A stretch of 64,000 nucleotides of DNA, taken from NCBI GenBank assembly GCA_944472155.2, contig OX235272.1:7052354-7116353 (forward strand), in the 5' to 3' direction. A program made the translations under genes and the position numbers. The DNA is from Trichobilharzia szidati. Taxonomy: Eukaryota; Platyhelminthes; Trematoda; Strigeidida; Schistosomatidae. The notes below the pieces were generated by a model. It ran no database searches, was not told the DNA's origin, and was given only the letters and a program-made list of their open reading frames with translations. Shown piece after piece: positions 56,731 to 64,000 of the stretch (positions are counted from its first letter, which is position 1; every line of letters begins with the position of its first letter).

Positions 56731-56935
56731 ACCTTTGTGTGCTATTTGGAACGTGGCAACTCGAACTGCTGCACTTCGGTGCCAAGTTCTATGTTGAATC
56801 CAGACAGACAGAGAGACTGTCTACATTATGCATTTCTCCTACTTTCTTCTCTTGCTTTGTGTGCTACATGGAGTGTGGCGACTTGAAATGCCGCACATAT
56901 GTGCAAAGTTCTATGTCAAAAACCGACCGACCGAG
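56731..56935. repeat. tandem duplication of about 119 bases
   Basis: TTGTGTGCTA then GAACGTGGCAACTCGAA at 56735, and TTGTGTGCTA then GAGTGTGGCGACTTGAA at 56855; both continue to AGTTCTATGT. Diverged tandem copies. Confidence 0.6.
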
Positions 56936-57265
56936 TAACTAGTGCAATGTGTCTAGTCCTATATTTGGTGCAGACTGAATTCTATCAGGCCATCAAGTTT
57001 GCAAAAGACAGAACTCAGTATACACTAGTTACTGACTAGTGTCCAATAAAAAATATCCATAAACTCCTGCAGGAGGTGAATCGGGAGCCAGCTCGAATGG
57101 CTTAGTGGTAACATCTCTAACTGCAGCTCTCAGTGGGTGACGTGGGCTTGAACCTCAGAAGGGACGTGACTTCCTTCAAGATTGCAGGTACACCTTGCTG
57201 ACTGACTGGTGAGAGCCAACTAGGTCCAGGGCTTCCTGGTGATTGCCTCCAATCATCTAATACAT
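56936..57265 (+). mobile_element. family D composite element, diverged copy
   Basis: In order: a decayed palindrome (56936-57050, ACTAGTGCAATGTGTCTAG near the start and CACTAGTTACTGACTAGTG near 57020), a conserved spacer (ATATCCATAAACTCCTGCAG), a tRNA-like segment (GGCTTAGTGGTAACATCTC, B-box-like GGGCTTGAACC) and a decayed hammerhead near 57195-57235 (CCTTGCTGA, CAACTAGG, GTCCAGGG). It ends GATTGCCTCCAATCATC. The same order as the better copy at 62543-62882. Confidence 0.75.
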
Positions 57266-57799
57266 ATGACGGTATAGCTTGATAATGAATCCATGGAAAC
57301 TTCCCATTGGTCCATATAGGATATCAAGACAAGTGATTCAGTGAAAAGACTCCTTTCAACAACGTATTTTTTGTCAAGTTGTACAATCTTATAAGTTTAG
57401 GGTTTTATTGGTCACCCTACCTCTACAGCCTCCGCCTTTAAAGTCGTCATTTGTTTCTATTACTAATCTCACTTCGAATTGTCCCCGATATTATTTCACT
57501 TGTTCCACTTGCCTATCTAAATCAATTCTGTCTTGCAACGTTAAATTCTATGTTATCAAATTTCACACAGTGTTACGTAGCGATTTTACTTCTGTTCTAT
57601 TTGCCTACTAATCCTATAATTTCATATCCCTACTAAATTCTATACATCTTATGAATTATTCCATATATGACATTGATTCCCTTGCAGGATATAATTTCGT
57701 AAAAACCATATATATATATATTCGATTGTACAGCATGATAATAAATTCGTTGTTGAAAAGTGTCCCTTCGTTGAATACTGTTTGCTTGATGTACAACAG

Positions 57800-58980
57800 C
57801 AATCACATATTCCAGTGAATAACTCAAAATCTTATCAACTACAAATCAAATCCATATACTATGCTACACATGTTTTCGTAACCTCGGGGACATTTTACCC
57901 TCATAGCCCCTTACTATTAGAGAAAAGGAATTCAGCTGATTACTTCATCACTTTTATCTAAATTTGTGTGGAAATGCAAAATCATCTATTTGAAGACGTT
58001 TGTTTTGTGTATACCTCGCCACGGAACTAAACCTATTCAGTTCTTCTCAATTATTTCCTATTACTCTAATCCAAGTTCAATAAATTTATTTAATATACTG
58101 TGGAGTTATTGAATTCAGTCTTTACCTACTCTGGATTACTTGATCTCTCAAAATATGAACGGTTATTTATTTATACTTTGCAGCAGCATTTATAATTATC
58201 GAAAAAGCCAAAAGCATGCTTTCAGACAGGCCTGAATACTGTTCAACTGGTTGCGTCACATCCCATACCATATACCAGCTTACAGGTGTGTGTGCAGTCA
58301 GACAGAGGTAAGGAGGAGTAAGGCAGAACCCAATCCCAAATGATTAGACAGACAAATGAATTGTGAAACCTGGATGAACACAGATAGCTAACTACAGACT
58401 TCGTCTGCAGGAAGGTACTTAATTGATGCAAAACAAGATTTATGTCAAAACGACTTTGAAGAATTATTTGTTTTCAGTTCAGTTTCGAGTTTCCTTTTGA
58501 TTGATTGGACCGAAATGTTTGGTCTTTTTCGACATGTCGGCTCCTAGTGCAGATACTTCTACAGTGTCCGGTCATTCAACCTGGAGTAATTTGCTGGACA
58601 GTGACTAGCAGTGGAATCTACTATGCGCATTTCGTTCTGTTTTGGAGCTCGTTATCTGAAGTTTGTAACCAAAGGTACTAGGTTCGAGCTGAAGTGAGGA
58701 CATCATAATTTACTGGAGAATGCAGGCAAATGCAGGTGAGCTGTCCCATATATGATAAACTGTTGATCCAGGATTTTACTGCTAGTCGCCATCCACTAAA
58801 TTACTTCAACTATCAAGAATGTTTGTATAAACAATTACGGGTGCTTTCTGAAATACATAGAGGCGATAAGTATCCATAAACTTAACCCCCTCCCTCACCT
58901 TGGCATTACTTATCTGACTGTATTAAAAAAAGTAGTGTTGCTAGTCAGCATCAGATCAATTTTCAGCTATTGGTTTTGTG
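57800..58980. other. no gene recognised
   Basis: AT-rich sequence; a possible Sm-alpha remnant lies near 58735-58795 (GTCCCATATATGAT, GATCCAGGATTTTACTGC). No innexin exon could be found on the minus strand here. Confidence 0.4.
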
Positions 58981-58989
58981 AGGAATTCG

Positions 58990-59600
58990 TTTTTTTGGTT
59001 GGAGGATTTCATCATGAGCTGACATCGGTTAGAGAACCACTGGAAAACCTGGGAGTTATTTTAGGGGAACCATGAAATTATACCATTCTAATTATGCACC
59101 TAATTTAAGTCCATCAAAAGGGAAATACTCGCCGAAAAGTGATACTGTTTACTAGACGAATTTCTTCTGCTAAATACTACTAAATAACTAACTTCAAGTT
59201 AGGAGACAAGATTTTCTGATACTCATTCAAGTTGCCAAGATGTCGTAATGAGGCCATCTCTCATCCAGTGCTTATATCGCAGCTTTAAATCACAGATGAA
59301 TACAAATAATATCAGATGTTATCGTAGATTTTATGTAAATCATTTATGCTTATTTCCGATTTCGTATTTTGTAGATTTCTCCATGAAAGCATATCAGTTA
59401 GAGAATTAGCAAAAACCAAGCGAGAATCACCTAAAATCTGATAACCAGTCTCCAGGTCATTCGTGGTTACTGGATGGATTTCCTGAGGTTTCAATGAGAA
59501 GTTATCGCTTCTAAGAAGAGACTGACAGTAGTGGTATATCTTGAATTGTCTGGAGTTATAATTCACGAGTCACTGAATTCCCAACTAGTGACTGAATGTA
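58990..59600 (-). mobile_element. family C fragments
   Basis: 58993-59060 is a clean 3' fragment (GATTTCATCATGAGCTGACA, AACCACTGGAAAACCTGGGA) on the minus strand. 59375-59600 is a much weaker one. No ribozyme core is left in either. Confidence 0.55.
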
Positions 59601-60480
59601 TTACGTCCAGCCTCCGGTGAGGTGAAGATTCTCAAAGTACAACGAGACATCTGTCAAATGCTCCTAAGTTGTCTAAGTCAGACTATAAACACCCAGTAGG
59701 CGCGTACCCATCACAGACCTTGGAACTATCAGTCACAACATGAAGGTCGAGACATGTAAGTGACACTGAATTCATTGAAAAAGGTGTTGAATAAAGTGTG
59801 ATAATATTAATCAAGATACCTGGTTAGTTTAAGCTTGTGTTAGGGGAAGAATAAGGTTTGTTTAAGTCTAGAAATAGGCTTAGGGTTAGATTTACCTAAG
59901 TAAGGAGACGCTAGAGTTGGTAGGGATTGAGTTACGGGCTCAAATTTACTTCCCAGCACAACTTAACTTTCCATGGTCATTGGAGCATGCACGTCTATTA
60001 GGTGTCTAAAGTTTAACACTGTCCCCTAAGTCCTCACTTACTCTACAAATTTTGAAACTTCCATTCTTTATAATTATTACTGTTTGAAATAAAGTGAACA
60101 TATTGTTATCGTTGATGACGTAATCCACACTAAAAATCCCTGATTTGAACACATCAAAAGAAGTCATCGAAACACCCACTCAATAATACAATGAAATTAC
60201 GTAATATAGGAAGCGGTAACTGGTTAGAAAGTAAAGATTAAATAAGCAAGTTGAGTGACGTATTCTAATTAATAAGGTTGACTAGAGTTTAGCTAAAATT
60301 AAAATTGAACAAAAGTCAAGTTAACAACAGTGGGAAAATAAAAACTTCAATCAAGACTCATCGACAGGAATACTGAGAAACTGCCTGTCCCACTCACTGG
60401 AGAAAAACTTTCTTCGTGACTGAACTACAAGGAACCTTCTCTACGAAACCAGTGATTCGAATAAACGTGACGGATAAACT
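59601..60480. other. no gene recognised
   Basis: AT-rich, with TTAGG-type repeated words near 59840-59950 but no supported feature. Confidence 0.4.
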
Positions 60481-60720
60481 AGCATTGCTAGCTAGTCTCA
60501 TCAATACGTGTCTACCAATTCACCTGCTTTTGTGGAGCTAAGTATGTCGGCCGTACCCAAAGTTTACTACCCATACGTATCATCGAACATTAACCTTCAT
60601 GGTTTTATAAAGGAGAAAAAGGTCTCCCCGAAGCTTTGGAAAATCTGATCGAAAGGGAACGGATCGAAAAGCAAATCCGCAAACCAATTTCAAAGTCAAC
60701 TATAGAATAAGTGGGGATGT
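60480..60720 (+). pseudogene. GIY-YIG fragment of a third Penelope-like family
   Basis: The frame from about 60513 reads CVYQFTCFCGAKYVGRTQ, then RIIEH and, after a stop, PSWFYKGEKGLPEAL. The Y..GRT box and the downstream EH match Penelope-like GIY-YIG nucleases. It is broken by a stop. Confidence 0.6.
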
Positions 60721-60724
60721 TGCT

Positions 60725-61300
60725 AATATTACTGATATAAGTATAAAACTTAGGCACTGTGGTAGAGTATAACTCCATTATGGATAGTATTTTAATAAAT
60801 CACGGAGTGTTGTTATGCAGTAATATTAACTGATGACCACGTTTCGAGCATAAACTATTGCAACTCATAACCATATCAAGTTACTCACACAACTTTTTTC
60901 CTACATGTTTGGAAATGAACTAGATATTTGAATAAAATTCAATATGAGATAATGTACATTCAGAAATATTAATATGAGTGTTGTTGATCAATTACAATCA
61001 GATGGGAAATAAGATGAGTGTTTTTATAGTCAAAATAAGTAACTTGTTAGAATGTTGTGATTTGCTTGAATTCAAATAAAAAATTTAAGATTATTTATTA
61101 TCCTCCTCTGATTTGACTGGTGGTAATAATATCTTCCATGCATATCTCTGGTATTTACATTGAGTCATTTCTGTTGCATGTGTTGGGTGTAGACTCAATG
61201 AACCAGGATTCAGTAATTAGTCTCTCTCTCCACCTATATAGACAACTTCTTAGAATCTTAACCCTCTCCCACCCTATTGTGTGGTTGTGTGTTGCTAATA
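60725..61300 (-). pseudogene. PLE-A 3' end, minus copy
   Basis: The terminal repeat (complement of 15745-15890) lies at 60740-60900 with ACGTTTCGAGCATAA and CATAACCATATCAAG. The sequence upstream on the minus strand, 61090-61300, matches the GIY-YIG tail (CTCTCTCCACCTATATAGAC, CCCTCTCCCACCC). The interval 60905-61090 has an unrelated AT-rich insertion. Confidence 0.65.
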
Positions 61301-61565
61301 TAGTACGAGGAAAACTTCTTCAAACCCCAGAAGTAATGGGAGTTCAAATATGAGATCGTAAATTTTCCTTACGAAAGAAGTTCGTTTAATCACTTCTTAA
61401 TTGTATAATGCCCTCTTCCCTCAATCCCTCTGAAGGGTCTACCCTTATTACCACTGTTTAACTTGACTTTTGTTCAATTTTACCTTTAACTGACCTCTAC
61501 TCAACCCCATCAATTAGATTACGTCACTCAATACAATAAAATCGATAAAAAATAACCAAACTTAC

Positions 61566-62223
61566 ATAAATATTGTCTAAATCCTGTCAGTGTTAATAAA
61601 ATCAACAGAAGTACACTTGTAAATTGATAATTAATCCGATCTATCTGATCATCATCCCCATGCAGTTGACTAGATCCAACACGTGCCCATTTCAACAATG
61701 TCAGTATAATAGTTGGATCACTGTCAAGTTTTCTTGCATGTCTTGAATACCCTCTACTCAATATTGGAGAATGATTAAATCCTGCTGCACCACCACCCCC
61801 ACCAGCTAACTCACAATCATAATCAGTATATGATGTATAAAAATATGGATTTTGTAATAAATCTCTATCATAGTCGAAATCATCCAGAATAATATCATTA
61901 TGTAATAGTTTATCATGATGATGATGATGGTTATGGTGGTTATGATGACTACTATCCACGGCTAGACATTCAGCAATGAATTTCTCCTCTTCATTGTACA
62001 GCTGTGTTTCTAATGAACATGTATTGATTGAATCTGTCAGGGCATGATGTACTGGTTTCTCTGGGAGTTCATTCAGACTTACTCGTTCACCTGGATGATC
62101 ATCAACTGGACATACTGATAACGATGATGACGATGACCATTGATTAATCACAATCGGGGAGTTTATTTTATGTGGATGTGTAGAATCTGTGGGTACAGCT
62201 AGTGAACACTGAGATGTAGTCAT
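61566..62223 (-). CDS. innexin, first coding exon with long N-terminal extension
   Basis: Start ATG at 62223-62221, the first in frame after a TAA six codons upstream. The exon runs 219 codons plus one base to a perfect GTAAGT donor at 61565-61560. Residues 176-219 hold the innexin signature: LLKWARVGSS, DDDQIDRINYQFTS and a first transmembrane helix ending TLTGFRQYL (about 201-219). Innexins form gap-junction channels with four helices; the rest must lie in later exons, which I did not find between here and 52200. Residues 1-170 are unusual: serine-rich, with a histidine run (93-103) and five glycines (141-145). Typical innexins have only some 20-30 residues before the first helix. There is no internal methionine, so the extension seems real unless another first exon exists. 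Confidence 0.88.
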
Positions 62224-62542
62224 GTTAGCTGGGTGCTTTTATTTCATATTTTCTCCCGCCATTTCAGATGATATTTATTTGAATGAAATGCGAAATCATG
62301 ATTTTTAGGGTATTACATTTAAATTACATAATACATAATAAAATTTTCAGGAAAAAATGTAATTTAAAAAGGAAATGAAGGCAACCAGTTTTGCACTGTT
62401 AAAAGTAATTTTTGTGTATACAAAAGAAGACGAACAATTTTGATTGGATAACAGTGTTTCAAAAAGACTATATTTTTGTCCAATCAGAATTAACTAGTTT
62501 AGAGTATATTTTTGTTTTTAACCAATCAGAAAATTGTTGGTA
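62224..62542. promoter_or_regulatory. upstream region of the innexin gene
   Basis: AT-rich sequence upstream of the start codon. I see no clear TATA box at a fixed distance. Three related AATCAGAA-type words occur near 62440-62530. The true transcription start is unknown, and a 5' untranslated exon or trans-splice acceptor could lie here. Confidence 0.25.
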
Positions 62543-62730
62543 TTCGATGGTTGGAGGCAATCGGCAGGAAGCCTTGGACCTAGGTTTCGTGCTAGTTGGC
62601 ACTCATCAGCAAGGCGTATCTGCAACCTTGAAGGAACTGATATCCCTTCTGAGATTCGAACCCGCGTCACCCAGCGCTGCAGTCAGAGACGTTACCACTG
62701 AGCTATTCAGGCTCGCGACTGACCTCCTGT
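62543..62730 (-). mobile_element. family D SINE: tRNA-like head and hammerhead
   Basis: Minus strand from 62730: AGCCTGAATAGCTCAGTGG (A-box-like), B box GGGTTCGAATCTC, a spacer with GAAGGGATATCAGTTCC, then an intact hammerhead at 62615-62571 and a 3' end GATTGCCTCCAACCATCG. The 3' half also occurs, decayed, antisense within the 5' regions of the PLE-A copies at 14400-14490 and 16020-16110, so the two share ancestry. The palindrome at 62747-62882 lies immediately upstream. Confidence 0.82.
62571..62615 (-). ncRNA. hammerhead ribozyme, intact core (family D)
   Basis: From 62615 down: stem I GCCTTG, core CTGATGA, stem II GTGC with GCAC and a six-base loop, core GAAA, palindrome CCTAGG, TC, and CAAGGC pairing fully with GCCTTG. 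All conserved positions are present. Predicted cleavage is after the C complementary to 62577. As in family C, stem III is a loopless palindrome (ACCTAGGT), which should favour folding as a dimer. Confidence 0.88.
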
Positions 62731-62746
62731 AGGACTGTATTGGATA

Positions 62747-62882
62747 TTTTTGATTGAACACTAGTCAGTAACTAGTGTAATGTGTCTAGTCCTATCTTCG
62801 GTGCAGACTGATAGAATTCAGTCTGCACCGAAGATAGGACTAGACACATTACACTAGTTACTGACTAGTGTTCAATCAAAAA
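62747..62882. repeat. perfect 65-base palindrome arms, 6-base loop
   Basis: Arms 62747-62811 and 62818-62882 are exact reverse complements around TAGAAT. Each arm contains two ACTAGT words and CTATCTTCGGTGCAGACTGA. A decayed version is at 56936-57050, again just upstream of a family D head. A 21-base palindrome of similar words lies at 55873-55893. Confidence 0.97.
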
Positions 62883-62904
62883 CAATCAGAAAATTTCATG
62901 AATG

Positions 62905-63310
62905 ATATATTTGATAGCGAGTTGACATCGGTGAGAGGATCATTAGAAAACCAAAGAATCCTAGACAGCTGCTTCGCTCAAGTCTGGGTCTTTACAGCAG
63001 TAAGCACACATCAAGATTCGAGACCAGGACATTCCGCTTACAAGGCGACCTCGTAGTCTGTTCATCTACTGGGATTTTGTGTCAGATAACCGAACAGTTA
63101 CTAGCCAGAAAAATTGACTGGCGATTGCACTATGTATCGCTAATTGTTAGAAGTTGGCTGAAATGGTCTAGGAGCTCGTCTTTTGAGAGGAAAGTCATGG
63201 CTTCGAACTCCGGTGGGTGAGTATTGTGGAAGAATCTCAACTTAAATCGGAGATCAGTTCTTGACCAAACCTGCAACCTTTTAAATCCCTGCATACCAAT
63301 AACCGAAAAT
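62905..63310. mobile_element. family C inverted pair, degenerate
   Basis: A minus unit (62905-63075; complement of GACAGCTGCTTCG and of the head) is followed by a plus head and body (63160-63310; GAATCTCAACTTAAATCGG). The ribozyme cores are lost in both. Confidence 0.6.
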
Positions 63311-63695
63311 TCTCATTTCATAGTGTAAAAAGGTTTTTGCACATTGGGGATATGATATAGATTATTAACAGAAACATCCCCATATTTCTCAATGAATGAA
63401 AATACGAAAACGATGCTGTTTTTAACGACGTTCCGCTATTCAAAATGTCGCTAATAATCCTCATCAAAGTAGTAATATTTAACCAGATTTCACAAAATCT
63501 TAGCTTATATACACTAATTTATTCATAATTCTTCCTAATGAGGCAATTTCTGTATTGATTCCTCATGAAGTATGTCCAATTAGTACCACATCACATTCAG
63601 GCGAGAAATGCGATGGAAGATAAAAGTATTGAAAAGTCGGGAGCCATAGGTCTATACGCTTTTATGGAACCAGGTCACAAAATTGAATTTTATAA
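63311..63695. other. no gene recognised
   Basis: AT-rich spacer; no supported feature. Confidence 0.5.
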
Positions 63696-63699
63696 TACT

Positions 63700-63895
63700 G
63701 TGTCGGTGGCACATCAGTCAGGATGCTAGCCGACAGTAAATATGTTCTGGGGTGCGATCCTCGTCAGACGCACACCTTATATCAGTAGTCGACCTGCTGA
63801 ATTTAGGCTAATGATATCACATGCTGAAAATTCCATCCTAGTACCAAATTACTGTGTTGAATCAAGCTATAATAAAATATAAAATAAAAGATAAA
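63700..63895 (+). mobile_element. family B SINE, diverged
   Basis: The head is TGTCGGTGGCACATCAGTC with a changed B box (GGGTGCGATCC), then CAGACGCACACC. The body has TTTAGGCTAATGATATCACA and the end is TTGAATCAAGCTATAATAAA. An (AT)n tract follows at 63970. Confidence 0.72.
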
Positions 63896-64000
63896 ATCCA
63901 ATCCAGGAAAAACAAGATATTGAGCGAAGAATATCCTTCCCCATAGTTTCCTCTTCAGGCTCTACAATTATATATATATATGTTTATGTACGCAGTACAT

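Noticed and set aside
52201..61500. Later innexin exons or further Ig exons
   Set aside because: I looked on both strands for a cysteine-tryptophan or YYQW-type innexin segment and for A-type Ig exons with good donors, and found none.
1..64000. CRISPR arrays, operons, bacterial promoters or terminators
   Set aside because: No regularly spaced short repeats; splice sites, SINEs and LINEs show eukaryotic nuclear DNA.

Overview
The window looks like nuclear DNA of a blood fluke (Schistosomatidae, probably Schistosoma or a close relative). The evidence is its AT-rich intronic sequence, dense Penelope-like, RTE/SR2-like and CR1/SR1-like retroelement debris, and many tRNA-derived short elements carrying hammerhead ribozymes of the Sm-alpha kind. 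The genus is an inference from these repeat families. There are two assembly gaps, at 21184-21681 and 51701-52200.

Real genes cover little of the window. (1) A tandem immunoglobulin-domain gene runs on the + strand from 22602 to at least 51700. I see nine exons, alternating long (B) and short (A). Every internal exon is a multiple of three and every junction is phase 1. Each A exon ends just after the first Ig cysteine; the following B exon supplies the tryptophan and second cysteine. Four Ig domains are complete, plus the second half of a fifth and probably more beyond the gaps. A perlecan-like matrix protein is the best guess. (2) On the - strand at 19874-19998 there is a cysteine-rich exon resembling a laminin-EGF/laminin-IV boundary, possibly with a 30-base microexon upstream. 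(3) An intact tRNA-Thr(CGT) lies at 11396-11467. (4) The first coding exon of an innexin gap-junction gene lies on the - strand at 61566-62223, with an unusual N-terminal extension of about 170 residues. I did not find its later exons.

The rest is mostly mobile elements. 1-10 kb holds scattered short elements and a broken Penelope-like element. 10-22 kb holds an Sm-alpha pair, the tRNA and several Penelope-like copies, one interrupted by an RTE copy. 22-52 kb is the Ig gene, whose introns are packed with repeats. 52-62 kb holds RTE and CR1 remnants and duplicated segments. 62-64 kb holds the innexin upstream region and short elements.

I name the short families A to D. A is tRNA-derived with a 3' tail shared with the local RTE LINE. 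B is a tRNA-derived relative with a different tail. C is tRNA-like followed by a hammerhead. D is a composite of long palindrome, tRNA-like segment and hammerhead. Two ribozymes (37411-37456 in C, 62571-62615 in D) keep every core position and complete stems I and II, but each has a loopless palindrome as stem III, so they would be expected to fold well only as dimers or multimers. Family D is the best candidate for a poorly described system.
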